From Galactobacter valiniphilus (GTDB lineage: Bacteria; Actinomycetota; Actinomycetes; Actinomycetales; Micrococcaceae), in NCBI RefSeq assembly GCF_003575975.1, contig NZ_QQXK01000005.1:89706-153705 (forward strand): DNA of 64,000 bases, given 5' to 3'. Of the stretch, positions 19,658 through 31,221 are shown in pieces. Made by a program: the position numbers and the translations under genes. The notes beneath the pieces are model-generated. The model made no database searches. It saw nothing but the letters and a program-made list of their open reading frames with translations, and was not told the origin of the DNA. How positions within the stretch are numbered: position 1 is the stretch's first letter; every line of letters starts with the position of its first letter.

Positions 19658-20692
19658 ATGACGGAGAGCTCGACGAGCCAACCGGACACCCTTGACATCG
19701 CGTTCCCCGACGCGGCGAGCATGATCGCCACGCTCGGCCCCCAGGACACGCTGCTGCGCATCCTGGCTGGCGTGTGGCGCAACGTCAGGCTTCAACCGCT
19801 GGGGGAGAGCCTGCGCCTCGTCGGCCCGGCGGCCGAGGTCGGCTCGGTCTCCCGGGTCATCGCCCAGGCCCGCGCCGCCGCCGCCTCCGGCTCGGCCATC
19901 ACCTCCCAGGTGGTGGAGCGCCTCATCCGCGCCGAGAAGCAGCTCGCGGCCCCGGCGCCTGATCCGAGCCTCACGGTGGATGTCCTGCGCCATCGCGGCC
20001 GGCACATCCGCCCCAAGACGGTGAACCAGGCCGCGTACATCGACTCGATGGACACGCACACCATCACCTTCGGCGTGGGTCCGGCCGGCACGGGCAAGAC
20101 GTACCTGGCCATGGCGCGCGCCGTCGCCGCCCTGCAGTCCAAGGAGATCTCGCGGATCATCCTGACCCGCCCCGCCGTCGAGGCGGGGGAGTCCCTCGGC
20201 TTCCTGCCTGGCACGCTCGCCGACAAGATCGACCCGTACCTGCGCCCGCTCTACGACGCGCTCCACGACATGGTCGAGGCCGAGACGATCCCGCGGCTCA
20301 TCGCCGCGGGCACCATCGAGGTGGCGCCGCTCGCCTACATGCGCGGTCGCACGCTCAACGACGCCTTCGTCATCCTGGACGAGGCGCAGAACACCACGGC
20401 CGAGCAGATGAAGATGTTCCTCACCCGACTCGGCTTCGGTTCGCGCATGGTCGTCACGGGCGACGTCACGCAGGTGGACCTCCCCGGAGGCAAGGCCTCC
20501 GGACTCAAGGTGGTCACCGAGATCCTGGCCGGCATCGACGACATCGCGATCTGCCGGCTCGACGCCGGCGACGTGGTCCGCCATCGCCTCGTGGGCGACA
20601 TCGTGGACGCCTACTCCCGTTGGGACGAGTCCCGTCCCCACCCCACCCAGCGCCGTCGCGGCGCACAGCAGCCGAAGGGAAACGCCAAGTGA
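19658..20692 (+). CDS. phoH: PhoH family ATPase
   Basis: PhoH-like P-loop ATPase, 344 residues from ATG 19658. Walker A GPAGTGKT lies near residue 142 and Walker B-like [10 protein letters not shown] near residue 239. The [15 protein letters not shown] and [11 protein letters not shown] motifs are diagnostic. Its exact role is unsettled; linkage to YbeY suggests a part in RNA metabolism. The last 4 nt overlap the ybeY start (GTGA). Confidence 0.94.
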   Translation: MTESSTSQPDTLDIAFPDAASMIATLGPQDTLLRILAGVWRNVRLQPLGESLRLVGPAAEVGSVSRVIAQARAAAASGSAITSQVVERLIRAEKQLAAPAPDPSLTVDVLRHRGRHIRPKTVNQAAYIDSMDTHTITFGVGPAGTGKTYLAMARAVAALQSKEISRIILTRPAVEAGESLGFLPGTLADKIDPYLRPLYDALHDMVEAETIPRLIAAGTIEVAPLAYMRGRTLNDAFVILDEAQNTTAEQMKMFLTRLGFGSRMVVTGDVTQVDLPGGKASGLKVVTEILAGIDDIAICRLDAGDVVRHRLVGDIVDAYSRWDESRPHPTQRRRGAQQPKGNAK

Positions 20693-21162
20693 GCGTCGAA
20701 GTGAGCAACGAGTCCGGCCTCGAGGCCGATCTGGAGGAGCTCACCGCGCTCGCGGGCCACCTCCTCGACTCCCTGCACGTGCATCCGGATGCGGAGCTCT
20801 CCATCGTCCTGATGGACGAGGAGGCCATGGAGGAGCTGCACCTGAAGTGGATGGACCTGCCGGGTCCCACCGATGTCATGTCCTTCCCGTTGGATGAGCT
20901 GCGCCCGGGCACTCCGAGCGCCCTGTCAGGTCCCGGCATGCTCGGCGACATCGTGCTTTGCCCCTCCGTCGCCGCCAAGCAGGCGGCGGCCGGCGGCCAC
21001 AGCACGCAGGACGAGCTCGACCTGCTGACGACCCACGGCGTGCTGCACCTCCTCGGCTACGACCACGACGAGCCGGAGACGAAGGCGGAGATGTTCGGGC
21101 TGCAGCGCGAGCTGCTCGAGGCCTTCCTTGGCCGCCCCGCTCCCAAGGAGACGATCGCTTAA
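20689..21162 (+). CDS. ybeY: Endoribonuclease YbeY
   Basis: Zinc-dependent endoribonuclease involved in 16S rRNA 3' maturation and ribosome quality control. It is 157 residues from GTG 20689, overlapping phoH by 4 nt. The metal site [11 protein letters not shown] (about residues 115-125) is intact, preceded by PTDVMSFP. Sequence upstream of this GTG in the same frame is the phoH tail and is not part of the protein. Confidence 0.95.
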   Translation: MSVEVSNESGLEADLEELTALAGHLLDSLHVHPDAELSIVLMDEEAMEELHLKWMDLPGPTDVMSFPLDELRPGTPSALSGPGMLGDIVLCPSVAAKQAAAGGHSTQDELDLLTTHGVLHLLGYDHDEPETKAEMFGLQRELLEAFLGRPAPKETIA

Positions 21163-22452
21163 GTGACCGGATGGTTGCTCGTGGCCGTCGCGCTCGTCTT
21201 TGTCGCGACGGCCGCGATCCTCTCCGCCGTTGAGGCGGCCTATCTCGCCCTGTCCCAGGCGGAGGCGGAGCGCCTCACCGAGGACGGCGCCCGCCCGCGG
21301 CTCGCCGCCATCCTCAAGGATCCGGTGCGCCATACCCGCGCCGTGCGTTTCTGGAGGATCTGGTTCGAGGCGGCCGCCGGTGTTGCCACGGCGCTCGCCT
21401 TCGTCGGCTGGCTGCATTCGGTGTGGTGGGCCGGCCTGTGGGCCACGCTCACCATGGCCGCCCTCGGCTTCGTGGTCGTGGGGGCCTCCCCGCGCCGCAT
21501 CGGTCGCGCCCACGCCGGCGCCGTGGCGGCGGCGACCGCCCCGCTCGTGCGCGCGGGCGCCGTCGTTCTCGGCCCGGTTCCCGGTTGGCTCGTCCGTCTC
21601 GTGACGCCGGCCTCGGCGAGCACCGAGGAGGCCACCTTTTTCACGGAGGAACACTTCCGCGACCTCGTGGACCGGGCCAACGAGGCGAACGTCCTGGAGG
21701 ACGTGGAGGCCGACATCATTCATTCGGTCTTCGACCTGGGCGACACCCTCGTCCGGGCCGTCATGGTGCCGCGCACCGACATGATCACGGTGAGCGCCGA
21801 CGTCTCGGTCAAGAAGGCCCTGCGCCTCTCGCTGCGCTCGGGGTGCTCCCGCCTGCCCGTCATCGGCGAGGACGCTGACGACATCCGTGGCGTCGTGTAC
21901 CTCAAGGACCTCGTCCGCCTCGCGCTCGAGGAGAACCGCGCCGACGAGCCGGTCATCGTCGGCTCCCGCCCCGTGCGCTACGTCCCCGAATCCAAACTCG
22001 TGGCCGAGCTGCTGCAGGAGCTGCAACGCGAGGCGACCCACCTGGCCATCGTGGTCGACGAATACGGCGGAACGGCCGGCCTCGTTACCCTCGAGGACCT
22101 GCTCGAGGAGATCGTCGGCGAGATCGACGACGAGTACGACGCCGAGCGGGCCGAGGTCCAGCCCCTCGGCGAGAACGCCTTCCTGGTCCCCGCCGGCCTC
22201 GACATCGATGACCTGGGCGACCTCTTCGGCGAGGAGCTGCACGACGACGAGGTGGACACGGTGGGCGGCCTGCTCGCCAAGGCCATCTCACGCGTGCCCA
22301 TCGTCGGCTCGCACGCCGTGGTCGGCGACCTCGAGCTGCGCGCAGAGTCCCTCTCCGGCCGCCGCAATCGCGTCGGCACCATCCGCGTCACCCGCCTCGC
22401 GCCCCGCGAGGATCAAGCCACCACCCCAGCAGAGCAGGAGCCGCGCTCATGA
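21163..22452 (+). CDS. CorC/HlyC family CNNM-CBS transporter-like protein
   Basis: 429-residue membrane protein. An N-terminal CNNM (DUF21) domain with about four hydrophobic segments (1-150) leads to [18 protein letters not shown] and the MVPRTDMI segment. A CBS pair (about 190-320) and a C-terminal CorC_HlyC domain (about 340-415, [14 protein letters not shown]) follow. The family is linked to magnesium or cobalt efflux. GTG 21163 directly follows the ybeY stop, and the end overlaps era by 4 nt. Confidence 0.9.
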   Translation: MTGWLLVAVALVFVATAAILSAVEAAYLALSQAEAERLTEDGARPRLAAILKDPVRHTRAVRFWRIWFEAAAGVATALAFVGWLHSVWWAGLWATLTMAALGFVVVGASPRRIGRAHAGAVAAATAPLVRAGAVVLGPVPGWLVRLVTPASASTEEATFFTEEHFRDLVDRANEANVLEDVEADIIHSVFDLGDTLVRAVMVPRTDMITVSADVSVKKALRLSLRSGCSRLPVIGEDADDIRGVVYLKDLVRLALEENRADEPVIVGSRPVRYVPESKLVAELLQELQREATHLAIVVDEYGGTAGLVTLEDLLEEIVGEIDDEYDAERAEVQPLGENAFLVPAGLDIDDLGDLFGEELHDDEVDTVGGLLAKAISRVPIVGSHAVVGDLELRAESLSGRRNRVGTIRVTRLAPREDQATTPAEQEPRS

Positions 22453-23414
22453 ATCCACTCGAGAACGAGCCCCTCACCCCGGAGAACGCGCCGGCGGACT
22501 TCCGCGCCGGCTTCGCGTCCTTCGTGGGGCGCCCCAATGCGGGCAAGTCGACGCTGACGAACGCGCTCGTCGGCACCAAGATCGCCATCACCTCGTCCAA
22601 GCCGCAGACGACGCGTCACACCATTCGCGGCATCGTGCACCGCCCAGATCACCAGCTGGTCCTCGTGGACACGCCCGGCCTGCACCGCCCCCGCACGCTC
22701 CTGGGCCAGCGCCTCAACGATCTTGTCGAGGCCACGCTGTCCGAGGTCGACGTGGTGGGCTTCTGCACGCCCGCCGACGAGCCCATCGGCCCCGGCGACC
22801 GCTTCATCGTGCAGCAGCTGGCCCTCCTGGGCCGCACGCCGATCATTGCCCTCGTGACCAAGACCGACAAGGTCGGCAAGGAGAAGCTCGGCGAGCACTT
22901 GCTCTCCGTGGCCAAGCTGGGGGAGGAGCTGCTCGGCGAGGGCGGCTTCAAGGAGATCGTTCCGGTCTCTGCCGTGGCCGGGCACCAGGTGGAGTCGGTC
23001 GACGAGGTCCTGAGCCGCTACCTGCCGCTCTCCCCGCCGCTCTACCCGGCCGGCGAGCTCACCGACGAGCCCGAGACCGTCCTGGTCGCCGAGCTCATCC
23101 GCGAGGCCGCGCTGGAGGGCGTGCGCGACGAGCTGCCGCACTCGCTCGCCGTGGTCGTCGAGGAGATGAGCGCGCGCGAGGATCGTCCCGAGGACAATCC
23201 GCTCACCGACATCCACGCCTTCCTCTACGTGGAGCGCCCCAGCCAGAAGGCGATCGTCATCGGCAAGGGCGGCGCGCGCCTGCGCGACGTGGGGTCCCGC
23301 GCCCGCGCGTCCATCGAGAAGATCCTCGGGACCAAGGTCTACCTGGACCTGCGCGTCAAGGTCGCCAAGGAGTGGCAGCGCGATCCCAAGCAGCTGGGCC
23401 GCTTGGGCTTCTGA
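22449..23414 (+). CDS. era: GTPase Era
   Basis: Ribosome-assembly GTPase that binds 16S rRNA. G1 is GRPNAGKST (about residues 27-35), G2 region PQTTRHTIRG, G3 DTPG and G4 TKTD. The C-terminal KH domain has the AIVIGKGGARLRDVGSRAR loop. The 321 residues are typical, and the ATG overlaps the corC stop. A hairpin follows, so era ends the operon. Confidence 0.96.
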   Translation: MNPLENEPLTPENAPADFRAGFASFVGRPNAGKSTLTNALVGTKIAITSSKPQTTRHTIRGIVHRPDHQLVLVDTPGLHRPRTLLGQRLNDLVEATLSEVDVVGFCTPADEPIGPGDRFIVQQLALLGRTPIIALVTKTDKVGKEKLGEHLLSVAKLGEELLGEGGFKEIVPVSAVAGHQVESVDEVLSRYLPLSPPLYPAGELTDEPETVLVAELIREAALEGVRDELPHSLAVVVEEMSAREDRPEDNPLTDIHAFLYVERPSQKAIVIGKGGARLRDVGSRARASIEKILGTKVYLDLRVKVAKEWQRDPKQLGRLGF

Positions 23415-23430
23415 TCGGGCACTCAAGGCA

Positions 23431-23473
23431 AGGAGGGGCACGACGGCGCGTGGGCGCCGTCGTGCCCCCTCCT
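23431..23473 (+). terminator. era terminator hairpin
   Basis: Stem of about 19 bp (23431-23449 and 23454-23473) with one bulged base and a 4-nt loop. The stem includes the dispersed 13-mer GCACGACGGCGCG at 23438-23450. Confidence 0.75.
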
Positions 23474-23523
23474 CGCGTGAGGCGAGGACCGGGCCCGCCG
23501 CCCCGGACACGGCGACCGTCACA

Positions 23524-23555
23524 TTGACGGGTGTCCGCGCCCGCGGTGGTAGCCT
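23524..23555 (+). promoter_or_regulatory. leuA leader promoter
   Basis: TTGACG (23524-23529) and TAGCCT (23550-23555) with a 20-nt spacer, longer than ideal, so the -35 assignment is weak. The -10 lies 7 nt before the leader-peptide ATG. Confidence 0.45.
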
Positions 23556-23562
23556 CACAGGC

Positions 23563-23591
23563 ATGCTGCAGGGCCTCCTTCTTCTTGGTTG

Positions 23592-23619
<28 letters not shown>
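23563..23619 (+). CDS. leuL: leuA leader peptide
   Basis: An 18-codon open frame, MLQGLLLLGCRGEVLATY, ends at TAG. Six of its codons are leucine, with four in a row at positions 5-8 and a CTA codon (rare at this GC content) at position 15. It lies 87 nt upstream of leuA, starts 7 nt after a -10 box and overlaps mutually exclusive hairpins. Leu-rich leaders of this kind control leucine genes by ribosome stalling when charged tRNA-Leu is scarce. Too short to be found by ordinary gene calling. Confidence 0.8.
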
Positions 23620-25449
<1,830 letters not shown>

Positions 25450-25458
25450 GTACCCTTC

Positions 25459-25490
25459 GGGTGGGCGCGCCGCACGCGGCGCGCCCACCC
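25459..25490 (+). terminator. leuA terminator hairpin
   Basis: Perfect 13-bp stem (25459-25471 and 25478-25490) with a 6-nt loop, 10 nt after the leuA stop. Confidence 0.75.
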
Positions 25491-25528
25491 GTTCCCTTGT
25501 CCGACGCGCTTTCGAGGAGGCGAGGACC

Positions 25529-26287
25529 ACGCCACGACGTTCAACCGGCTTCAGCGCGAAGTCCTATCGCACCGAGGCGATCGTTCTGCGGCACTACAAG
25601 CTCGGCGAGGCCGATCGCATCCTCGTGATGCTCAGCCCCGAGCGCGGCCAGATCAGGGCCGTCGCCAAGGGGGTGCGCCGCACCTCCTCGAAGCTCGGTG
25701 CCACCCTGGAGCCGTTCATGCACGTCGACGTCCAGCTCCTGCAGGGCAAGAACCTGCACACCGTGACGCAGGCGCAGTTGCAGCATCCGTACGGCGACGC
25801 GATCGCCGCGAACTACGAGGCGTACACCGCGGCCGCCACCATGGTGGAGACGGCGGAGCGGCTCACGAGCACCGACGTGGACTCCACCGCCGCGCACTTC
25901 CGCCTCTTGCACGGGGCGTTGGCCATGATCGCCCGCGCGGCCGGGCCGCCCGCCACCATCATGGATTCTTATCTGCTGCGGGCCCTCTCCACGGCGGGCT
26001 GGGCCCCGAGTTTCACCGATTGCGCCCGCTGCGGCGTGCCGGGCCCGCACGAGGCGCTCAACATTCCCCTGGGCGGCAGCGTGTGCCCCACGTGTCGGCC
26101 CGCCGGCTCGCGCAGCCCGCACCCCGACACCGTGCGGTTGCTCGCCGCGCTCCTCACGGGCGATTGGCACACGGTGGCATCGATCGACCCAGCGCGCGTC
26201 GGGGAGGCCGACGCGATCGTGGGAGAATATGTTCAATGGCACCTCGAGCGTGCCCTGAAATCGATTCGCCTCGTCGAGAGAAGCTGA
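25529..26287 (+). CDS. recO: DNA repair protein RecO (apparent ACG start)
   Basis: Recombination mediator of the RecFOR pathway. The OB-fold N-terminus ([20 protein letters not shown]) is clearly encoded, and a zinc site CARC...CPTC lies in the C-terminal half. There is no ATG, GTG or TTG in frame before this conserved segment. The first normal start is GTG 25625, which would remove about 32 residues of the OB fold. An ACG at 25529 lies 8 nt after GAGGAGG, exactly where a start belongs, giving 252 residues. This is either a rare ACG start, an ATG-to-ACG mutation or a base error. uppS starts 5 nt after the stop. Confidence 0.88.
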   Translation, partial: TPRRSTGFSAKSYRTEAIVLRHYKLGEADRILVMLSPERGQIRAVAKGVRRTSSKLGATLEPFMHVDVQLLQGKNLHTVTQAQLQHPYGDAIAANYEAYTAAATMVETAERLTSTDVDSTAAHFRLLHGALAMIARAAGPPATIMDSYLLRALSTAGWAPSFTDCARCGVPGPHEALNIPLGGSVCPTCRPAGSRSPHPDTVRLLAALLTGDWHTVASIDPARVGEADAIVGEYVQWHLERALKSIRLVERS

Positions 26288-26292
26288 AGAGC

Positions 26293-27141
26293 GTGAGCCC
26301 CCGCATCGGCCGCCGTCGCCCCGCACCGGACACGGCTCCCCGCGTCGTCGAACACCCGGCTCCGCACCCCAGCGGCGAGCTGGTCCCCGCTTTCCAGCCC
26401 GAGCTGGTCCCCGCCCACGTCGCCGTCGTCATGGACGGCAACGGCCGCTGGGCCAATCAGCGCGGCCTGCCGCGCACCGAGGGGCACCGCGCCGGCGAGG
26501 CGGCCCTGCTCGACGTCGTTGCCGGTGCCATCGAGGCCGGCGTGCGCTACCTCTCCGTCTACGCCTTCTCGACCGAGAACTGGAAGCGTTCGCCCGACGA
26601 GGTGCGTTTCCTCATGGGCTTCTCCCGCGACGTCCTGCGCCGCCAGCGCGATCAGCTCAACGCCTGGGGCGTGCGCGTGCGGTGGTCAGGGCGCGAGCCG
26701 CGCCTGTGGCGCTCCGTCATCGACGAGCTCAAGGAGGCCGAGCGCCTCACGGAGCACAACACGGTCATCGACCTCGTCATGTGCGTCAACTACGGCGGCC
26801 GCGCCGAGATCGTCGACGCCGTGTCCCAGATTGCCGCCGACGTTGCGGCCGGGCGCCTCAAGCCCGGCGGGATCACCGAGCGCACCATCGCGGCGCGCCT
26901 GGACGAACCCGAGGTGCCGGACGTCGACCTCTTCCTGCGCACCTCCGGGGAGCAGCGCACCTCCAACTTCCTGCTGTGGCAATCCGCCTACGCCGAGTTC
27001 GTCTTCCTCGACGAGCTGTGGCCCGACGTCGACCGGCGCACCCTGTGGCGCGCCATCGACGCCTACGCGCGCCGCGACCGACGCTACGGCGGAGCCATCG
27101 ACGCCCCCTCGGCCTCGGCCGACGCCCACCCCCCCGCCTGA
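26293..27141 (+). CDS. uppS: Isoprenyl transferase (polyprenyl diphosphate synthase)
   Basis: cis-Prenyltransferase supplying the lipid carrier for peptidoglycan synthesis. It is 282 residues from GTG 26293, just after recO. The catalytic MDGNGRWA motif lies near residues 47-54, followed by [22 protein letters not shown] and the C-terminal [20 protein letters not shown] region. A 40-residue Pro/Arg-rich N-terminal extension precedes the core. The symbol is given for the family; product chain length cannot be read from sequence. Confidence 0.94.
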   Translation: MSPRIGRRRPAPDTAPRVVEHPAPHPSGELVPAFQPELVPAHVAVVMDGNGRWANQRGLPRTEGHRAGEAALLDVVAGAIEAGVRYLSVYAFSTENWKRSPDEVRFLMGFSRDVLRRQRDQLNAWGVRVRWSGREPRLWRSVIDELKEAERLTEHNTVIDLVMCVNYGGRAEIVDAVSQIAADVAAGRLKPGGITERTIAARLDEPEVPDVDLFLRTSGEQRTSNFLLWQSAYAEFVFLDELWPDVDRRTLWRAIDAYARRDRRYGGAIDAPSASADAHPPA

Positions 27142-27180
27142 GTCCAGCCAGCACCCGAGCACGAAAGACGCACCGACGCC

Positions 27181-28239
27181 ATGCGCTTCTACCCGACCTT
27201 CTTCAAGATCTTCTTCTCCGGCATGCAGGCCGAGCGCGCGCACCACATCGGCTTCTCGATGATTCGCTTCGCCGAGGCCTGCGGTGCCGGCGCGGTGCTG
27301 CGCCGCCTCACGCGCCCCGCCGGCGCGGTCAAGGTCATGGGCTTGGACTTCCCCTCGCCGTTCGGTCTGGCGGCGGGCTTCGACAAGGCGGGGCACGGCA
27401 CCACGGCGCTCACCGAGCTCGGCTTTGGACACATCGAGGTCGGCACCGTCACGGGGCAGGGCCAGCCGGGCAACCCCGCGCCGCGCCTCTTCCGCCTCGT
27501 CGAGGACGCAGCCCTCATCAATCGCATGGGCTTCAACAACCCCGGCGCCGAGGCCGTGGCACCGCGCCTGGCCCAGACCCGCGAACGCCTCGAGAAGCGC
27601 TACCGCGGCGCGACCCGCCCCATCGTGGGCATCAACATCGGCAAGACCAAGCTCGTGGAGCTCGAGGACGCCGTGGAGGACTACCGCCTGAGCGCCCGCA
27701 CGCTCGCGCCGTACGCCGACTACCTCGTCGTCAACGTCTCCTCGCCCAACACGCCCGGGCTGCGCCTCCTGCAGGACGTCGAGTCCCTGCGCCCGCTCCT
27801 GACCGCCGTGCGAGAGGAGGCCGACGCCGCCGCCGGCCGCCACGTGCCGCTCGCCGTGAAGATCGCGCCCGACCTCGCCGACGAGGACGTGGATGCCGTC
27901 GCAGCCCTCGCGATCGACCTGGGGCTCGACGGTGTCGTTGCAACCAACACCACGATCTCCCGCGAGGGCCTCGTCACCGATCCCGCCGTCGTGGAGACCT
28001 ACGGCGCCGGCGGCCTCTCCGGCGCGCCCGTGAAGGAGCGCTCGCTCGAGGTGCTGCGCCGCCTGCGCGCCCAGCTGCCGCGCGAGATCGCGCTCATCGG
28101 CGTGGGCGGCGTGAGCTCGCCCAAGGACGTCATCGAGCGCCTCGAGGCCGGCGCCGATCTGGTGCAGGGGTACACGGCGTTCCTGTACGAGGGCCCGTTC
28201 TGGGTCTCCCGCATCAACAAGGCGCTGCGCCGCCGCTGA
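27181..28239 (+). CDS. pyrD: Dihydroorotate dehydrogenase (quinone)
   Basis: Class 2, membrane-associated, quinone-dependent enzyme of pyrimidine synthesis. The 352 residues have the class 2 N-terminal helix pair ([18 protein letters not shown]). FMN-site segments are [11 protein letters not shown] and GFNNPGAEA. The catalytic serine lies in [25 protein letters not shown] and [15 protein letters not shown] are present. It is 39 nt after uppS and ends at a hairpin. Confidence 0.96.
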   Translation: MRFYPTFFKIFFSGMQAERAHHIGFSMIRFAEACGAGAVLRRLTRPAGAVKVMGLDFPSPFGLAAGFDKAGHGTTALTELGFGHIEVGTVTGQGQPGNPAPRLFRLVEDAALINRMGFNNPGAEAVAPRLAQTRERLEKRYRGATRPIVGINIGKTKLVELEDAVEDYRLSARTLAPYADYLVVNVSSPNTPGLRLLQDVESLRPLLTAVREEADAAAGRHVPLAVKIAPDLADEDVDAVAALAIDLGLDGVVATNTTISREGLVTDPAVVETYGAGGLSGAPVKERSLEVLRRLRAQLPREIALIGVGGVSSPKDVIERLEAGADLVQGYTAFLYEGPFWVSRINKALRRR

Positions 28240-28251
28240 TCACCCACGCGG

Positions 28252-28282
28252 AAGGGGCATCCACGGATCGTGGGTGCCCCTT
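28252..28282 (+). terminator. pyrD terminator hairpin
   Basis: 14-bp stem with one mismatch (28252-28265 and 28269-28282), 13 nt after the pyrD stop. It lies between convergent genes. Confidence 0.7.
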
Positions 28283-28290
28283 TCGCGCGC

Positions 28291-28817
28291 TCAGCCGCGC
28301 CCCTCGGCCTCGGCGAACAGCTCCTCGAACACCGGAGCCAGCGCGTCGTTGACGGCCACAAAATCAACCGAGGCGATCTCGCCTCCGCTCAGGGCGAGCT
28401 CGAGCCGATCGAGGTAGTAGTCCCAGCCCGTGCCGTAGGGGCGCAGTTCGTCGAGGGAATCCATGCGGTGTTCGAAGCGCAGGAGCGTGCCGTCGGGGTG
28501 CGCTGCAAGCGACAGGACAAAGCGCCAGGCACCCATACCGGCGTCGAGTCGCACGTCCCAGCCGCTCGCCTCGGCGCAGGCCTCGACCTCCACGGGAACC
28601 CACGGAGCCTCCGCTCCCTCGGCGGTCATGGCGAAGGCCAGGTCGCCGGCGGACGCGCTACCGCGCAGGGCGCCGATCCAGGGATTCAGCCCGGCGTCGG
28701 TGGAACACGCCGCCCACACGCGCTCGGCGGGGAAGGCGAGCACGCGCTCGTAGCGCAGGGCGGGGTCCCGTCGGCGGCGGTGAGCACGGAGCGTAGCCGG
28801 GGAGTGGAAGAGCTCAT
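28291..28817 (-). pseudogene. SRPBCC (AHSA1-like) protein, frameshifted
   Basis: An SRPBCC/START-type ligand-binding protein related to the AHSA1 group. The main frame (28743-28291) begins in mid-domain at VLAFPAERVWAACSTDAGL and ends EELFAEAEGRG. The expected N-terminus is in another frame: ATG 28817-28815, after a GAGGG ribosome site, encodes MSSSTPRLRSVLTAADGTP. One extra base near 28757-28766, in a C/G run, would join it to ALRYERVLAF, the usual family start. This is therefore a one-base deletion or a sequencing error. If real, the protein lacks its first strand. Confidence 0.72.
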
Positions 28818-28917
28818 GCCCTCATCGTGCGGGCCCGCCGCCCGCCCGCGCAAGGCCCGCCGCGTCGTCGTGCGGTGCCCTAGGACCGGCCCACCCCGCC
28901 CCGCCCCGAACACACGA

Positions 28918-28952
28918 AAGGGCCCGCCCGGCGAGACGCCGGGCGGGCCCTT
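28918..28952 (-). terminator. Terminator hairpin of the DUF3043 gene
   Basis: Perfect 16-bp stem (28918-28933 and 28937-28952) with a 3-nt loop, 23 nt beyond the DUF3043 stop on the minus strand. Confidence 0.78.
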
Positions 28953-28974
28953 CATTCGTGCCTGGTGGGGCGAA

Positions 28975-29580
28975 TCAGTCGATCGACTCGCCGCGCTTGA
29001 CCTGCGCCTTGGGCTGGCGCATGAAGCGCATCTGCATTGAACGGAAGGTGCCGTACCAGATGACGCCGCGCTCGGGGGCGCCAAACTTGGCGAGGATCGC
29101 GCGCTTGAGCATGCGCGAGGTGATGAACATGTCGATCGCGACCAGCAGGAAGACGACGTACATGGCGATGGTCGCCACCGCCTGGCCCTGGATGCCCAGC
29201 AGGCCACTGAAGCCGATGGACACGATGAAGAAGACGATCACGATGGGGAAGAACCACTCCGCCAGGCAGGTGCGGCGGTCAACAAAGTTGCGGGCGAAGC
29301 GGCGCTGCGGGCCGCGGTCGCGGGGGAGGAGGTACTGCTCCTGGCCCGTGGCCATGCCGATGCGGATCTTCTCCTGCTCGGCGGCGCGGCGCTGACGGTC
29401 GTTGACCTTCGCCTGCGCGCGATCGGCGGACACCAGGGGGCGCCGACGCGCGGCGACCTGATCCTTGCGCTTCGGGGTGGGGCCCTTCTTCGCCCCGGAC
29501 ACCTCGGCGTCCAGGCGCTCCTGGGTCTGCTCCGGGGTCTCCCCGGACGCGGTCTTCTCGCTCTTCTTCAGTCCAAACAC
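28975..29580 (-). CDS. DUF3043 membrane protein
   Basis: 201-residue actinobacterial family of unknown function. A charged N-terminal half (KKGPTPKRKDQVAARRRPLV, then RDRGPQRRFARNFVDRR) is followed by two membrane helices (about residues 110-150) and a C-terminal stretch MLKRAILAKFGAPERGVIWYG. Start GTG 29580 lies 6 nt after a TAGACT box. It is divergent from the M20 peptidase gene. Confidence 0.87.
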   Translation of the reverse strand: MFGLKKSEKTASGETPEQTQERLDAEVSGAKKGPTPKRKDQVAARRRPLVSADRAQAKVNDRQRRAAEQEKIRIGMATGQEQYLLPRDRGPQRRFARNFVDRRTCLAEWFFPIVIVFFIVSIGFSGLLGIQGQAVATIAMYVVFLLVAIDMFITSRMLKRAILAKFGAPERGVIWYGTFRSMQMRFMRQPKAQVKRGESID

Positions 29581-29586
29581 CTTTCC

Positions 29587-29592
29587 AGTCTA
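29587..29592 (-). promoter_or_regulatory. -10 box of the DUF3043 gene (leaderless spacing)
   Basis: On the minus strand TAGACT, then 6 nt, then GTG 29580. Confidence 0.45.
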
Positions 29593-29651
29593 CCGGCACG
29601 ACGCCGTGCGTGCGGCCCGGCGACACCCAGCCTTTCGCGGCGGAGAGGTCC

Positions 29652-29657
29652 TAAGCT
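29652..29657 (+). promoter_or_regulatory. -10 box of the M20 peptidase gene (leaderless spacing)
   Basis: TAAGCT, then 7 nt, then ATG 29665. A TGAGGG also lies in the gap but is too close to serve as a normal ribosome site. Confidence 0.45.
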
Positions 29658-29664
29658 TGAGGGC

Positions 29665-31080
29665 ATGACCGCTTCCACCCCCGGGGCCAGCACCCCCGTG
29701 CCCCAGACCATCATCGAGCAGCTGCGCAGCGCGGTGGCTTCCGGCCACCAGCGCCGCCTCGACGAGCTGACCGAGCTCGTCGCCATCCCGTCCATCGCCT
29801 GGGAGGGCCTGGACCCGGCCCACGTCGAGAACAGCGCCAAGGCCGTGGCCGATCTGCTGCGCACCGCGGGCCTCGAGGATGTCCAGCTGCTCAACGCCCC
29901 CACGGAGGAGGGCGGCCAGGGCCGCACCGCCGTGGTGGCCCGCCGCGCCGCCGCCCCCGGCATGCCCACCGTCCTCATGTACGCGCACCACGACGTGCAG
30001 CCGATCGGCGACGAGGCGCTGTGGGACACCCCGCCGTTTGTCGCGACGCGCGTGGGCGATCGCCTCTTCGGCCGCGGCGCCGCCGACGACAAGGCCGGCA
30101 TCATGGTCCACGTGGGCGCGTTGCGCGCCATCAGCGAGGTCGCCGCGGCCGAGGGCCTGGGCCTGACGTACTTCATCGAGGGCGAGGAGGAGGCCGGTTC
30201 GCCGTCGTTCCGCAACTTCCTCGAGAAGTATCAGGAGCTGCTGCGCGCCGACGTCATCATCGTGGCCGACTCCGGCAACTGGAAGATCGGCGTTCCCGCC
30301 CTGACCACCTCGCTGCGCGGCATGACGGCCGGCGAGTTTGAGGTGCGCGTGCTCGATCACGCCGTGCACTCCGGCATGTACGGCGGCCCCATTCTTGACG
30401 CCCCCACGTTGGCCGCGCGCCTCGTGGCCACCCTCCACGACGCCGAGGGCAACGTGGCGGTGGAGGGCCTGCTGCAGCGCGAGGTGAGCGAGCTCGAGTA
30501 CCCCGAGGACACGCTGCGCGCCGACGCCGGCATCCTGGACGGCGTGCGCCTGGCCGGCACCGGACCGGTTGCCGATCGCCTGTGGAACAAGCCCGCCATC
30601 TCCCTCATCGGCCTCGACGTCACGTCGGTGGCGCTGTCCTCCAACACCATCGCGCCGGTCTGCCGCGGCAAGGTGTCGGTGCGTGTGGCCCCGGGCCAGT
30701 CCGCCGCTGACGCCGCCTGCGCCATGGAGGAGCACTTCGCCAAGCAGGACCTCTTCGGCGCGCAGATCAGCTACCGCACGGTGGAGGCCGGCTCCAGCTT
30801 CAGCACCGATCTGAACGGCACCGCCGCCCAGGCCGAACTGTGGGCGCTTTCCGAGGCGTTCGGCGAGCACGCGGTGCCCATGGGCATCGGCGGCTCCATC
30901 CCCTTCATCGCCGACCTGAAGGAGCTCTTCCCCGAGGCCCAGATCCTGATCACGGGCGTGGAGGATCCCGATTCTCGCGCGCACAGCGCCAACGAGTCGC
31001 TGCACATCGGCGACTTCGACAAGGCCGTCCTCGCAGAGGCGCTCCTGCTGGCCCGCCTGGCCGCCGAGGCGCGCGCCTGA
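29665..31080 (+). CDS. M20 family dipeptidase
   Basis: Dinuclear zinc metallopeptidase of the M20 family, dipeptidase (PepV/carnosinase-like) group; the precise substrate is not predictable. The 471 residues show metal motifs YAHHDVQP (about residues 110-117) and GRGAADDKAG (about 137-146), and the catalytic acidic pair IEGEEEAGS (about 171-179). The dimerisation domain contains DHAVHSGMYGGP, and the final metal ligand lies in AHSANESLHIGDF. Confidence 0.92.
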   Translation: MTASTPGASTPVPQTIIEQLRSAVASGHQRRLDELTELVAIPSIAWEGLDPAHVENSAKAVADLLRTAGLEDVQLLNAPTEEGGQGRTAVVARRAAAPGMPTVLMYAHHDVQPIGDEALWDTPPFVATRVGDRLFGRGAADDKAGIMVHVGALRAISEVAAAEGLGLTYFIEGEEEAGSPSFRNFLEKYQELLRADVIIVADSGNWKIGVPALTTSLRGMTAGEFEVRVLDHAVHSGMYGGPILDAPTLAARLVATLHDAEGNVAVEGLLQREVSELEYPEDTLRADAGILDGVRLAGTGPVADRLWNKPAISLIGLDVTSVALSSNTIAPVCRGKVSVRVAPGQSAADAACAMEEHFAKQDLFGAQISYRTVEAGSSFSTDLNGTAAQAELWALSEAFGEHAVPMGIGGSIPFIADLKELFPEAQILITGVEDPDSRAHSANESLHIGDFDKAVLAEALLLARLAAEARA

Positions 31081-31221
31081 GTCCGATTCCTCAGCGCCTT
31101 CCAGTGCCGCAGGAATCACGGCGCGCTCGCGCGCGTTAGACGTAGACTGAAGGTGGAATCTCGGTTCCGGTCGCCCGCGACCAGGACCGGTCTCCACGAA
31201 CCATTGAATGAGGAGCACGCC

